DNA of 64,000 nt, from assembly GCA_965200355.1 (NCBI GenBank), contig OZ241351.1:3348001-3412000 (forward strand). Reading direction: 5' to 3'. Each line of letters opens with the position of its first letter. Positions within the stretch are counted from its first letter, which is position 1. Position numbers and translations under genes: made by a program. Under the pieces are notes generated by a model, which did no database searches, had not been told where the DNA came from, and saw only the letters and a program-made list of their open reading frames with translations. Origin of the DNA: Bin18 sp965200355 (lineage in GTDB: Bacteria > Desulfobacterota > Binatia > Bin18). Below, piece after piece: positions 1-8,823 of the stretch.

Positions 1-293
1 AGAGCTTTGAGCGGATTCACCGCAGCAATCTGGTCTTTATGGGCGTGGCACCCTGTCAGTTCAAAGAAGGCACGAGCCCGCAAACGCTCGGCCTGGACGG
101 GACCGAGACCTTTGATCTCATCGGACTGAGCGCTGACCTCAAACCGCTCCAGGACGTGACCCTGGTCGTCCACCGCGTCAATGGGCAGTCAACCCAGGTC
201 CCGGTCACCGTTCGCATTGATACGCCCATTGAGGTCGAGTACTACCGCCACGGGGGCATTCTGCCCTACGTGCTCCGCCAGCTGCTCGCCTAA
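1..293 (+). CDS. acnA: Aconitate hydratase, C-terminal fragment (5' end outside window)
   Basis: The frame is open from base 3 and ends with TAA at 291-293. It reads into ERIHRSNLV close to the start and RIDTPIEVEYYRHGGILPYV near the end. These are the C-terminal swivelling-domain motifs of aconitase A / IRP-type aconitases, which convert citrate to isocitrate in the TCA cycle. The iron-sulfur cysteines lie upstream of the window and cannot be checked. Only about 97 residues are present. A citrate synthase gene lies at 48-49 kb on the other strand. The family call is strong; AcnA is preferred over a homologous hydratase such as 2-methylcitrate dehydratase or homoaconitase by the C-terminal motif alone. 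Confidence 0.88.
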   Translation, partial: SFERIHRSNLVFMGVAPCQFKEGTSPQTLGLDGTETFDLIGLSADLKPLQDVTLVVHRVNGQSTQVPVTVRIDTPIEVEYYRHGGILPYVLRQLLA

Positions 294-346
294 CAACCGG
301 GGAGCGCGGGCATCTTGCCCGCCCCTTGCCCCTCTCCCGCCTCACC

Positions 347-372
347 TGTAGGGGCAACCCCCGGTTGCCCGG
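347..372. repeat. REP-like palindrome downstream of aconitase
   Basis: GGGCAACC (352-359) and GGTTGCCC (363-370) form a perfect 8-bp stem with a 3-nt loop, preceded by GTAG. Two related GTAGGGGCA elements occur at 1084-1111 and 1121-1151. This looks like an interspersed intergenic repeat, not a gene-specific terminator, because no T-run follows. The rest of the 152-bp gap holds nothing else recognisable. Confidence 0.55.
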
Positions 373-445
373 TCCCTTTCCTCCCTGCACCGGGGAGATT
401 TGCCCTTGCAAAGCGCCGCCTCGCCTCCTATGATCCGGCCCTACC

Positions 446-1087
446 ATGCTCTCATGCCCCTTCGCTGTTCTGCTGAGCGTCTTCCTCATCCATCTTGCCT
501 CCCCACCCCAGGGCCAGCCCACGACTGACCTGACGGATCAGTATCTCTCCTTATCGGGCACGTTTTCTTTTGTCCGACGGGCACCGGAGGGCACAGTCCC
601 GGAAAAGGTCGTGCTGAGCGTCTTTGAGGACTTTCTGTGTCCGCATTGCTATGCCGTCTTCTCCAAGCTCATCCCTGGACTCAAGCAAAAATACCCCAAT
701 CAGCTCGATATCCGCTTTCACGCGGTCCCGATTGTCCACGCCTCTTCTCACATTCCCGCCCGGGCCTATGCCATCTCTCACGGGCTAGGGCTGAGTGAGG
801 AGATGCAGCACGCCTTATTTCACGCCCGCTTTGAGGAGGATATTGATACGGGCAGCCGGGACGGTATCGCCCATGTCGCGTACCGGATTGGTCTTGATCC
901 GGCCTTACTCCTGAGCCAGCTCGATGCAGACGGGGGGAAGGCTGAGCTTGAAGCGGACGTGGCCCTGGGGCAGCGCTATCATATAGAGAGTGTCCCGACC
1001 CTGATTATTGACGGTTGGATTCGGGTACAGGACCTCTCTCCGCAGAACCTCGAAACGATTATTGAGGAGTTACTTGCGCGAAAGTAG
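446..1087 (+). CDS. Secreted DsbA-like thiol:disulfide oxidoreductase
   Basis: This 213-residue protein has a hydrophobic N-terminus (about residues 5-18), consistent with a signal peptide or anchor. A thioredoxin-fold domain follows. The catalytic CPHC motif is at residues 65-68 (FEDFLCPHCYAVF). The cis-proline loop SVPTLIIDG is at 182-190, with Pro184. This is the arrangement of DsbA/DsbG-like proteins (thioredoxin_4 type), which form or shuffle disulfides in secreted proteins in the periplasm. No DsbB partner lies nearby. It stands alone between aconitase and an RND exporter. Unlike the second DsbA-like gene of this window (26.2-26.8 kb), its active site is a normal Cys-Cys pair. The start lacks a clear Shine-Dalgarno site, so the N-terminus is less certain than the family. 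Confidence 0.85.
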   Translation: MLSCPFAVLLSVFLIHLASPPQGQPTTDLTDQYLSLSGTFSFVRRAPEGTVPEKVVLSVFEDFLCPHCYAVFSKLIPGLKQKYPNQLDIRFHAVPIVHASSHIPARAYAISHGLGLSEEMQHALFHARFEEDIDTGSRDGIAHVAYRIGLDPALLLSQLDADGGKAELEADVALGQRYHIESVPTLIIDGWIRVQDLSPQNLETIIEELLARK

Positions 1088-1151
1088 GGGCAACCCCCTG
1101 TGGTGGCCCGGTGGGGCTTCGTAGGGGCACCTGTGGTGGCCCCGCCGGGCC
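1084..1151. repeat. Two degenerate copies of the GTAGGGGCA palindromic repeat
   Basis: Copies begin at 1084 and 1121, each starting GTAGGGGCA and containing the direct word GTGGTGGCCC. They resemble the element at 347-372. They fill most of the 100-bp gap before the RND gene, so they are transcribed as 5' leader or lie between operons. Confidence 0.5.
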
Positions 1152-1187
1152 GCGCAACCATCAAACGCAAAGAAAAAGGGGACGGGC

Positions 1188-3611
1188 ATGAGCACTGGAG
1201 AGCGCAGCTATTTGTATACACTGGGGGAGCAGATTATTGCGCGGCGCAAGCCTATTTTACTGTTCGTGACCGTCGCTACCCTGGTTTTCGCCTCGTTTGC
1301 CATTCAGCTTGATCTGGTCACCCGGTTCGACGAACAACTGCCGGAGAATCATCCCTTCATTCAGGTCCATAAAACTTACGCGCCGGCCTTTGGCGGGGCC
1401 AATACCATCATGCTGATGCTGGAGGTCCAAGAAGGCACCATCTTCAATCAGGTCACGTTGACCAAAATTTTCAAGATGACCCAGGCGTTGGAGCGGGTGT
1501 ATGGCGTGAATAATGAGTTGGTCAACTCCATTGCCCACCGGACCAATCGCCGGGTGATTATGAAAAGCGGCGGGATGCAGGAAGTCGAGCCGGTCATGGA
1601 ACGAGCGCCGGAGACCGAGGCAGAAGTCGAACGCATCCGCCGAATCGTGCATTCCTCGCGGAATCTATACGGCGTCCTCGTTTCGCTGGACGAAAAGGCC
1701 GCCCTGCTCAACGCGACCTTTATTGAGCAGCGGCTCGATTATCAGCGGCTGTTTGAGGAAGTCCGGCGCTCGGTGATTGCACCCTATGAGGATGACAACA
1801 CCCGGATTCATATGGCCGGCCAACCCGCCCTGTACGGCTGGGTGTATTTCTACGCCAAGCAGGTCTACGTCATTTTTTTGGCAACAACCGTCCTGATGTG
1901 GCTGCTGCTGTACTGGTATTTTCACGATATTCGCGGGGCCTTGCGGCCAACCTTGACCGGCATCATCTCGGCCATTTGGGGGCTGGGGTTCATCAAGATG
2001 ATCGGCTTCAGCCTGGACCCCCTCACCCTCGTCATTCCGTTCTTTATTACCGCCCGCGCGGTCAGTCACTCGGTTCAGATGCACGAACGCTATTATGAGG
2101 AATACCGCAAGGCGAAAGGACAAAAAGAGACGGCCATTGTTGCCTCGTTCGCAGAACTTTTTGTGCCCACCCTGTCGGGTATCCTGACCGATGCCCTGGG
2201 CCTGCTCGTCATTTTGTTCGTGCCCATCGTGCTCTTGCAGAAACTCGCCATTAGCGCCGCGGTGTGGATTCTCGCCATTACGGTCAGCGAACTCTTGCTC
2301 AACCCGATTGTCTATTACTATCTGCGCGAACCCGACATCCGCGTGGTTGAACGGCGCGAGAACGGCCTCTTCAAGCGACTCGTCTCGGCCGCGGCCCGTG
2401 CGCTCGTCTCACCGACAGGCAAACGGCTGACGCTCGCCAGTTGGGCGCTTGTTTTGATCGTCAGTGTCTACTTCTGGCAAAATCTGGTCATCGGCGACCC
2501 AACCGCGGCCACCCCGCTCCTGTACCGCGACTCTCCACACAATACCGCCCATGCGCGTATCCAAGACACCTTTGGCGGGGTTGAGCAGCTGATGGTGGTG
2601 GTTGGACGCAAAGAGCCGGAGAAAACAGAAGACGCCGAAGACACCAGCGGCATGAATGCCCTGGATCGATTTCGCCAGCAAAGCGAGCAGCCCTCATTGG
2701 CGACGCCAGAAGTCCTGCCCTGGATTGAGCAGTTTCAGCGCGCCCTCGAACGCGACCCCTCCGTCGGGTTAAGCTTCTCGTTTGTGGATATCCTGTCGGT
2801 CGTCAACGGGGCCATACACGAACAAGAGCCAAAATGGGAGGTGCTCCCCCGACGCAGGAGTGAAGTCCAGGTTTTGCTCGCCTCTTACTTCTTTGGTACC
2901 TCATTCCAGGAGAGCGCGCAGGTCATTGACCATCAGTATCGTTCGGCGCCCATTCGTTTCTTTCTGACTGATCGTCAGGGCGAAACGATTCGGCGGGTTA
3001 TTCAGCGCGCGCGTGACCATATTGAAGCCCACCCCAGCGAGGTTGCCCAGTTCCGTCTCGCCGGTGGCCCGATTGGCGTGTTAGCCGCGGCCAACGAGGA
3101 GTTGTTTCGGAATGATATTCTGGTCAATATCCTTGGTTTTGGGACGATCTTCCTCGTCCTCGTGCTGACCTATCGCTCAATCATGGCCGGGGTGTATATG
3201 ATTATCCCGCTGCTCGTCGCCAATGCCGTTATTCACGCCTATATGGGCGCTCGCGGAATCGGTATTAACATCCATACCCTGCCGGTGGTGACGGTCGGGG
3301 TAGGATTTGGCATCGACTATGCCCTGTATGTCATGAGTCGGATTATCGAAGAACACCGGCTGGGCAGCGGGCTGGATACCGCGGTCAGGACGGCCCTTGC
3401 AACGTCTGGGAAAGCCGTGACCTTTACCGCCTTGACCATGCTCCTCGGGACGCTGTTCTGGACCCTGTCCAGCCTGCGCTTTAGCGCCGAGATGGGGCTG
3501 CTGTTAGCACTCTGGATGGGCGTCAGTTTCCTGGCCACTATGACGCTCTTACCCGTGCTGGTCGCACTTTTTCAGCCCCGTTTTGTCACCGCGACTGGAG
3601 CGACGCGCTGA
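1188..3611 (+). CDS. RND/MMPL-family transporter A
   Basis: An 807-residue inner-membrane protein with the two-fold RND layout. TM1 is near residues 18-38, followed by a large periplasmic loop. A five- or six-helix bundle follows (about 222-400), starting near the VYFYAKQVYVIFLATTV segment. A second TM helix lies near 408-428, then a second periplasmic loop, then a C-terminal bundle (about 640-800) containing VVTVGVGFGIDYALY. This matches HAE3/MMPL 'predicted exporters' that use proton flow to move hydrophobic substrates. It is a paralogue of the protein at 12880-15279; both share segments such as DWRGALRPT/DIRGALRPT and ARAVSHSVQMHERYYEEY. The DUF1329 gene follows on the same strand. GGGGAC precedes the ATG. 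The substrate is unknown. Confidence 0.88.
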   Translation: MSTGERSYLYTLGEQIIARRKPILLFVTVATLVFASFAIQLDLVTRFDEQLPENHPFIQVHKTYAPAFGGANTIMLMLEVQEGTIFNQVTLTKIFKMTQALERVYGVNNELVNSIAHRTNRRVIMKSGGMQEVEPVMERAPETEAEVERIRRIVHSSRNLYGVLVSLDEKAALLNATFIEQRLDYQRLFEEVRRSVIAPYEDDNTRIHMAGQPALYGWVYFYAKQVYVIFLATTVLMWLLLYWYFHDIRGALRPTLTGIISAIWGLGFIKMIGFSLDPLTLVIPFFITARAVSHSVQMHERYYEEYRKAKGQKETAIVASFAELFVPTLSGILTDALGLLVILFVPIVLLQKLAISAAVWILAITVSELLLNPIVYYYLREPDIRVVERRENGLFKRLVSAAARALVSPTGKRLTLASWALVLIVSVYFWQNLVIGDPTAATPLLYRDSPHNTAHARIQDTFGGVEQLMVVVGRKEPEKTEDAEDTSGMNALDRFRQQSEQPSLATPEVLPWIEQFQRALERDPSVGLSFSFVDILSVVNGAIHEQEPKWEVLPRRRSEVQVLLASYFFGTSFQESAQVIDHQYRSAPIRFFLTDRQGETIRRVIQRARDHIEAHPSEVAQFRLAGGPIGVLAAANEELFRNDILVNILGFGTIFLVLVLTYRSIMAGVYMIIPLLVANAVIHAYMGARGIGINIHTLPVVTVGVGFGIDYALYVMSRIIEEHRLGSGLDTAVRTALATSGKAVTFTALTMLLGTLFWTLSSLRFSAEMGLLLALWMGVSFLATMTLLPVLVALFQPRFVTATGATR

Positions 3612-3686
3612 CCACCGTGACCTTGGCAATGTTATAGAGAGACCTTTTCCCCTCGTCCTAGTGGCTAGTGGCTAGCTTTTTCCCCT

Positions 3687-3702
3687 CCCCCTGATAAGGG
3701 GG
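3687..3702. repeat. C/G-rich interspersed hairpin in the 3612-3838 gap
   Basis: CCCCCT-GATA-AGGGGG forms a tight hairpin followed by a G-rich tract and TTTT at 3713-3716. Elements of the form CCCCCT..AGGGGG..TTTT are frequent intergenic repeats in many bacterial genomes, and here it may also serve as a terminator for the RND gene. The remaining gap shows only C/T-rich sequence and a TTGACA hexamer at 3783-3788 that has no well-spaced -10. Confidence 0.45.
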
Positions 3703-3838
3703 GCTAGGGGGGTTTTCCTCTCAAAACTCCTTCCCCCCTCAACCCCTCCCTGAGGATGTGGAAAAAGCCTCTTCTGAAACTATTGACACAAGGGACAGGC
3801 TTATAAAAATGGAGCCGTTTGACAGAAAGGAGACACCG

Positions 3839-3898
3839 ATGAGTCGCGCCCCACCCGTGCCGGCCCACACCCCCCTGCCCCTTACACGAATGTTCTAA
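3839..3898 (+). CDS. Possible 19-residue upstream peptide ahead of DUF1329 gene A
   Basis: A short frame reads MSRAPPVPAHTPLPLTRMF and then TAA. It has a good Shine-Dalgarno site (AAAGGAGA) 5 nt before its ATG and stops 17 bp before the ATG of the DUF1329 gene. The peptide is proline-rich (6 of 19 residues), the kind of sequence that can slow ribosomes. It could be a leader peptide coupling or regulating translation of the downstream gene, or chance. No homologous frame is seen ahead of the second DUF1329 gene. Confidence 0.3.
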   Translation: MSRAPPVPAHTPLPLTRMF

Positions 3899-3915
3899 AA
3901 AAAGGAGAGGATTTT

Positions 3916-5244
3916 ATGAGGACTTATTGGTGGACGAGAATAAGCTGCGCCCTCACGCTCGTGGGCGCTCTGGGCCTGTCCGCGCCGAGCTGGGTGGCTG
4001 CCGATATCAACCCAGGGGATACCGTGACCAAAGACAATATGGCTGAGGCTGGCGACCTGCTGATTCCAGGTATCCAGTGGTTTGTCGAAAACGGTATGCC
4101 GATTCAGGTCGGTGAGTATAAGAAAGTCAATTTACCCAAACTCTACGCGGAAGCGACCGAGAAATACTCTGGTCAGGTCCAACTCTCGGCGGATGGCCGT
4201 GAGATGTTCAACTACGTGGCCGGCGTGCCGTTCCCCGCTATTGACCCCAACGATCCCATGGCCGGCGCAAAGATCATGTGGAATCAGGAGCAGAAACCGG
4301 CCTATGTCGATAATGTCGGGACAGAATGGATCGTCGAACTGGTCAATGCCAGGGGCGAGATGGAGCGGATGTACGGCTCCCAGTTCTGGCGGCGGATGAT
4401 GTGGACCGGGCGTCTCTACACCGACCCCAAACCGATTGTCCCCAACAACCCCCCCATGCGCTACACGGAGCAGTTTGGCCCCCTCTTTATCCCGAACGAC
4501 CTGAAAGGGGCCGGCGTGCTGAATACGCGCTATCTGCCGACGAACATCCCGGACGACTCGTATATGTATCTGCCCGAGCTGCGCCGCGTGGTGCGTCGGA
4601 TTAGTGTGGCCAACCGTTCTGACGCCTTCTGGGGCACGGACATGGACCTGGACTCTCTGTGGGGCATGAACTCCAAGGTGGCCTATTGGAAGTTCCGCCT
4701 CCTGGCCGAAAAACAAATCCTGGCCCCCGTCCACATGGGAAAATACGGCACAAGAGATGTCTGGTGTGCCCAGCCAGACGGCAGAAGCGGCCCGATTGCG
4801 TTTATGCCGTGCAATATCAACTGGGAAAAGCGGAATGTGTATGTGGTTGAGGGCCTGCCCGCGGCCTACAGCCAGTATGCCTATTCCAAGCGGATCTTCT
4901 ATGTGGACAAAGACTTCTGGGCGCAGAATTTCTCTGAAATGTACGACCAGGGCGGCGAGCTGTGGAAACTCTGGTTTAATATGTATGAGTACGGCCCGAA
5001 GCCGTATGAGGGCTATCCCACCAAACCCCTCCGGGGTGGGAAATACAACTATACGGACGACTGGGCCTTTACCCCGCACGGGATGATGGCCGACCTCCAG
5101 GTGGTCCACTCGACCAAGTGGGACGCCCCGTCCGGTTACGAGAAGAGGGAAGACTGGGTCAACGAGTGGTATTTTAACGAAGCGGTTGACATCAACACGG
5201 CCGCGGCGTTTTCGGTGAACTTTCTCATCCAAAGCGCCCGGTAA
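3916..5244 (+). CDS. DUF1329 family periplasmic/outer-membrane protein A
   Basis: A 442-residue protein with a clear signal peptide (cleavage near residues 28-29, SWVAAD). A long DUF1329 domain fills the rest. DUF1329 proteins are annotated in databases as LolA/LolB-like outer-membrane lipoprotein-sorting relatives; their real function is not established. Family landmarks include MYLPELRRV, RRISVANRSDAFWGTD, and a WxFN..SVNFLIQSAR end. It is a paralogue of the 10125-11423 protein over its full length. AAAGGAGAGG sits 7 nt before the ATG. It lies directly after an RND exporter, an arrangement repeated in the second half of the locus, which suggests the two act together on a hydrophobic cargo. 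Confidence 0.88.
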   Translation: MRTYWWTRISCALTLVGALGLSAPSWVAADINPGDTVTKDNMAEAGDLLIPGIQWFVENGMPIQVGEYKKVNLPKLYAEATEKYSGQVQLSADGREMFNYVAGVPFPAIDPNDPMAGAKIMWNQEQKPAYVDNVGTEWIVELVNARGEMERMYGSQFWRRMMWTGRLYTDPKPIVPNNPPMRYTEQFGPLFIPNDLKGAGVLNTRYLPTNIPDDSYMYLPELRRVVRRISVANRSDAFWGTDMDLDSLWGMNSKVAYWKFRLLAEKQILAPVHMGKYGTRDVWCAQPDGRSGPIAFMPCNINWEKRNVYVVEGLPAAYSQYAYSKRIFYVDKDFWAQNFSEMYDQGGELWKLWFNMYEYGPKPYEGYPTKPLRGGKYNYTDDWAFTPHGMMADLQVVHSTKWDAPSGYEKREDWVNEWYFNEAVDINTAAAFSVNFLIQSAR

Positions 5245-5367
5245 TCCGAGACACCGCAGAGAGGGAAGCGGATGGTTCCCTCTCTGCGTGACAGGCTTAG
5301 CGGCTTTTTCTCTATTTTCTTTTTTGCTAGGGTGGCCGCGCTTTCATTTTGCGGAGGGGAGGGACTC

Positions 5368-5733
5368 ATGGCGAGCGATACCGCACAGACAGCCGGGGAC
5401 AGTGGTCTTTCAAAAGCAGTCTGGCATTATATCAGCGTGGGCGTACTGTGGCTGGGGCTCTTGCTCACTGGTCTGGCCTTTGAGCGTCTCGGGCTGACCA
5501 CAGCCTACCTGACCGGCCTGCTCCCAGGGGAGGTCAACACGCTCAGGACACAGATTGCTGAGTATGAGAGTATGAATCAAAACCTGACCCACGAGAGAGA
5601 CCAGGCGGTCAAAACCAGTGACACCCGTCAGCTTGAATTGAGTAAGCTCAGACGAGTGATCCAGGAGCTTGAGGCGGAAATTGACACCTTAAAAGCGGCA
5701 CCGGCTGCCACGCCCACGCCTTCAGCATCGTAG
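5368..5733 (+). CDS. Small single-span membrane protein with C-terminal coiled coil
   Basis: A 121-residue protein. One transmembrane helix (about residues 17-42) is followed by a charged coiled coil (about 50-108) and a short Ala/Pro/Thr tail. I chose the ATG at 5368 because GGAGGGGAGGGA precedes it; the frame is open upstream to 5272 but that extension has no ribosome site. No family was recognised. It ends 5 bp before the ABC ATPase gene and is likely the first gene of that operon. A structural or scaffold role for the transporter is possible but not shown. Confidence 0.65.
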   Translation: MASDTAQTAGDSGLSKAVWHYISVGVLWLGLLLTGLAFERLGLTTAYLTGLLPGEVNTLRTQIAEYESMNQNLTHERDQAVKTSDTRQLELSKLRRVIQELEAEIDTLKAAPAATPTPSAS

Positions 5734-5738
5734 TTCTC

Positions 5739-6692
5739 ATGATTGGGGTTCAAAACGTTACCAAATACTATGGGCAGGTCTGCGCCCTGGATGGCGTGTC
5801 CTTTGCGGTCAAAAGCGGGGAGATCGTTGGGCTGTTAGGGCCAAATGGGTCGGGCAAGACCACGCTCATGCGTATCCTGACCGGATTTTTTCCCGCGACT
5901 GAAGGATCGGTGCAGGTCGCCGGGCTTGATGTGGCCACGTCGTCGCTCGCAGTCCGTCGCCGTCTGGGCTATCTGCCGGAGAACGTTGTCCTCTACCCGG
6001 ATATGTCCGTGCGCGCATTTCTGCACTTTTGCGCCCAGGTCAAAATGGAGGGCAGCGCACAGCGTCGCGCCCATGTTGAGCGCGTCCTCAGCCAGTGCGC
6101 CCTTGAACCGATGGCCCGGCGTCAGATGGGCACCCTGTCAAAAGGCTACCGCCAACGAGTCGGGCTGGCCCAAGCCCTGCTGGGCCAGCCCGAAGTCCTC
6201 ATCCTGGACGAACCAACGGTTGGCCTTGATCCGAACCAGGTGATCGAAATCCGCCAGCTCATTAAGGGGCTGGGCGGAGAGGCCACTGTCTTGCTGTCGA
6301 GCCACATCCTGCACGAAGTGGAACTGATGTGTGAACGGGTGGTGATTATTGACAAGGGCCGGATTCTTGCCGAGGACACGACCGACCATTTAAGCGAGCG
6401 CATCCAGGGAGCGGCCAATGTGCGGGTCCGGGCAAGCGGCCCGCGGCCTGATATGCTCAACGCGCTGCGCGCCCTCAAAGAAGTGGATCATGTGACCGAA
6501 CACGCCACGGCAGACGACGGGCCGGAGGGGGCGGTTCTGACGGTGCGGTCCTCAAACCACGATATCGCCCGGCAGATTGCCCAGACGATTATCCATAATG
6601 GCTGGGCGCTGCATGAGCTCAGACCGGTCACGCTTGACCTGGAGGCCCTTTTTGTCCGCTTGACCAGAGAGGGGCACAAAGAGGCGGCATGA
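5739..6692 (+). CDS. ABC transporter ATP-binding protein, GldA-like
   Basis: A 317-residue ABC ATPase. Walker A is GPNGSGKTT at residues 34-42, the signature is LSKGYRQR at 133-140, Walker B is VLILDEPT at 153-160, and the switch histidine is in SSHILHE. The LSKGYRQRVGLAQALL form and the extended C-terminal domain (about 220-317) are typical of GldA-type/ABC-2 ATPases. It is followed by an ABC-2 permease, a GldG-like protein and a DUF4340 protein, the usual set of this transporter class. In Bacteroidetes such genes are linked to gliding; elsewhere the substrate is unknown. Confidence 0.9.
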   Translation: MIGVQNVTKYYGQVCALDGVSFAVKSGEIVGLLGPNGSGKTTLMRILTGFFPATEGSVQVAGLDVATSSLAVRRRLGYLPENVVLYPDMSVRAFLHFCAQVKMEGSAQRRAHVERVLSQCALEPMARRQMGTLSKGYRQRVGLAQALLGQPEVLILDEPTVGLDPNQVIEIRQLIKGLGGEATVLLSSHILHEVELMCERVVIIDKGRILAEDTTDHLSERIQGAANVRVRASGPRPDMLNALRALKEVDHVTEHATADDGPEGAVLTVRSSNHDIARQIAQTIIHNGWALHELRPVTLDLEALFVRLTREGHKEAA

Positions 6693-6712
6693 CACGATAA
6701 CGGGGCAGAACA

Positions 6713-7462
6713 ATGTTGACGAATTTTTGGGCCGTTCTGAATAAGGAATTACGTTCGTATTTTCTATCCCCGTTTATTTATCTGATCTCGGCGGTCTTTC
6801 TGCTGCTGAGCGGCTATTATTTTTACTCAGACCTCGTGTTCTATGTCCAATTCGGCTTTGGGATGAATATCATGGAAAACTTCTGGCAGTTGATGTTCAC
6901 CGACCTGCGGCTGGTCATCATGCTCACCGTCCCCTTCCTGACCATGCGTCTCTTTGCTGAAGAAAAACGTCTCGGCACGATTGAGCTTTTGCTGACCTAT
7001 CCGATGCGCGACACCGACCTCTTTTGGGGCAAATTTGTCGCCTGCGCTATTGCCACGCTGTTTATGCTGTCGTTTACCCTGATCTACCCCGCATTGATGT
7101 TTGCTCTACAGCCGTTCGACTGGACGCTTATTATACCCGGCTATGTGGGGCTGGTGATGCTCTCCCTGTCGTTTATTGCCTGTGGCCTGTTTATTTCGTC
7201 GCTCACGGACAACACCGTGGTTGCCGGTTTGGGCGCACTCGGCACCCTGCTCTTTTTTTGGATTCTGAGCTGGAATGATGGCGCGACACAATTCGGGCTC
7301 ATCAGTACGATTGCCTCCATTTCCATGGTCACCCACTTCCAGAGCTTTGCGCGGGGTTTGATCGATTCCAAGGAAATCACCTTCTTTTTGCTCTTTATTA
7401 TCTTTTTCAGTTTTCTGACTCTTCGCTCTCTGGAAGCGCGGCAGTGGAAGGGACGCCGATGA
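6713..7462 (+). CDS. ABC-2 type permease, GldF-like
   Basis: A 249-residue membrane protein with six predicted helices (first about residues 18-40, last about 222-240). It has the ABC-2 landmark LRLVIMLTVPFLTMRLFAEEKRLGT, where FAEEK..GTIELLLTYP is the conserved region between helices. It lies 20 bp after the ATPase gene, and its TGA overlaps the ATG of the next gene (ATGA at 7459-7462). It forms the membrane channel for the GldA-like ATPase. Confidence 0.88.
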   Translation: MLTNFWAVLNKELRSYFLSPFIYLISAVFLLLSGYYFYSDLVFYVQFGFGMNIMENFWQLMFTDLRLVIMLTVPFLTMRLFAEEKRLGTIELLLTYPMRDTDLFWGKFVACAIATLFMLSFTLIYPALMFALQPFDWTLIIPGYVGLVMLSLSFIACGLFISSLTDNTVVAGLGALGTLLFFWILSWNDGATQFGLISTIASISMVTHFQSFARGLIDSKEITFFLLFIIFFSFLTLRSLEARQWKGRR

Positions 7463-8823
7463 CGGCCAATGTGCGCAATGTGCTCAAACTCGTGGTGGGA
7501 ACTCTGGGGTTCTTTGGCCTGATTGTGTCTGTCCAGTCTATCCTGGCCGAATATAATCAGCGCCTTGACCTGACCCCGCAGAAAAAGTTTACGCTCTCGC
7601 CACGGACGCAACAGGTCGTGTCCAGCCTGCAACGCGAGGTGCAGGTCATGGCCTTTATTCACAGCGACCGTCCAGAGAATTTCTTTATCAGAGATATGCT
7701 CAGTCGGATGGCCGCCCTCTCCCCTCACTTCCATTACCGCATTATTGATATCAACCGGAATCCGGCCCTGGCCCGAGAGTATCAGGCCACCCAATACGGG
7801 ACGTTGGTGTTTGAGTCAGGTGGGATACGCAAGGGAACCCTGCTGGGAAGAGGCGAATCCGCGGCCGTTGCGGCCCTGCTTCAGGTCTCACGCGCGCAGG
7901 GAGACAAGGTGATTTACTTTCTGACCGGGCATGGGGAGGCCGCTTTGTCCGATGCGTCTCCGCGTCAGGGTTATAGTAAACTCCGGGGGGCCCTGGTTGA
8001 CGAGTTCTATGACGAAAGGACGCTGTCGCTCGGCGAGAGTGGGGCAGTTCCAGAAGATGCCACCGTGGTCGTCATCTTCGGTCCAAGGTCGGATTTTCTG
8101 CCGTTTGAACTCGACGCGCTCGACGCTTATGTCCGGCGTGGGGGGGCCCTGTTTGTCCTGCTCGACCCGGACGGTTCACCCTCATTTGTCACGTTTCTGG
8201 AGCGATACGGCATTTACCTCCCCCCCCTGATTGCCGTTGATCCTACCAAGCGTCTCTTTGCCGGCGAGATGCTGACCTTCCGGGCTTCCGCCACGAATAA
8301 ACCCCACCCGATGATTCGCTCGGTCAATGCGCCGCCCATTTTTTCACTCGCCCGCGTCGTAGAGATGGAACCGGACAGCGCCAAGGGCCTGCGGGCGACC
8401 GCGATTCTGGCAACCTCGCCCCAGGGCTGGGCCAGTGCGCGAGAAAACATCCCGCGCAGCGGGGTGACGACATTTGAAGAGACGCGGGACGTGTATGGCC
8501 CTATTCCCATTGCGGGTGAAATGACGGTTCAGACCGGCGAGACGTTCGGACACATTGTGGTGTTTGGCGATGCGGATTTCGCCAATAACACTCTGGTCGA
8601 ACAAGGCGGCAATAAAGACCTCTTCATCAATGCGATTAATTGGCTGGCTGAAGACCAGGGACAGATGGCAGCCAGACCGGAGACCCAACAGTCCGGTGTC
8701 AATCAACTGTTTCTCTCTTCGGATCAAGTCCAGACCGTTCTGGTCACGAGCACGGTCATCATACCGGGCCTTTTTTTGTTAATCGGGGGCGGCATCTTTC
8801 TGGGGCGGAGGTATCGCGGATGA
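7459..8823 (+). CDS. GldG-like ABC auxiliary protein
   Basis: A 454-residue protein. An N-terminal helix (about residues 7-27) anchors a large extracytoplasmic domain, with a second helix at the C-terminus (about 425-446), followed by a short GRRYRG tail. The N-terminal region after the helix contains YNQRLDLTPQKKFTLS, a hallmark of GldG / 'ABC-type uncharacterized transport system' proteins, and the middle has YFLTGHGE and FVLLDPDGSPS as in that family. The start at 7459 overlaps the permease stop by 4 bp (ATGA), so I reject the in-frame GTG at 7444. Its end overlaps the next gene by ATGA at 8820-8823. Confidence 0.85.
   Translation: MTANVRNVLKLVVGTLGFFGLIVSVQSILAEYNQRLDLTPQKKFTLSPRTQQVVSSLQREVQVMAFIHSDRPENFFIRDMLSRMAALSPHFHYRIIDINRNPALAREYQATQYGTLVFESGGIRKGTLLGRGESAAVAALLQVSRAQGDKVIYFLTGHGEAALSDASPRQGYSKLRGALVDEFYDERTLSLGESGAVPEDATVVVIFGPRSDFLPFELDALDAYVRRGGALFVLLDPDGSPSFVTFLERYGIYLPPLIAVDPTKRLFAGEMLTFRASATNKPHPMIRSVNAPPIFSLARVVEMEPDSAKGLRATAILATSPQGWASARENIPRSGVTTFEETRDVYGPIPIAGEMTVQTGETFGHIVVFGDADFANNTLVEQGGNKDLFINAINWLAEDQGQMAARPETQQSGVNQLFLSSDQVQTVLVTSTVIIPGLFLLIGGGIFLGRRYRG

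Noticed and set aside
4132..5232. Long minus-strand frame (366 residues) opposite DUF1329 gene A
   Set aside because: It is the mirror of a well-supported gene in GC-rich DNA, with a composition typical of antisense shadows and no start signal. The same applies to the frame opposite 19447-20754 and opposite 24585-25685.
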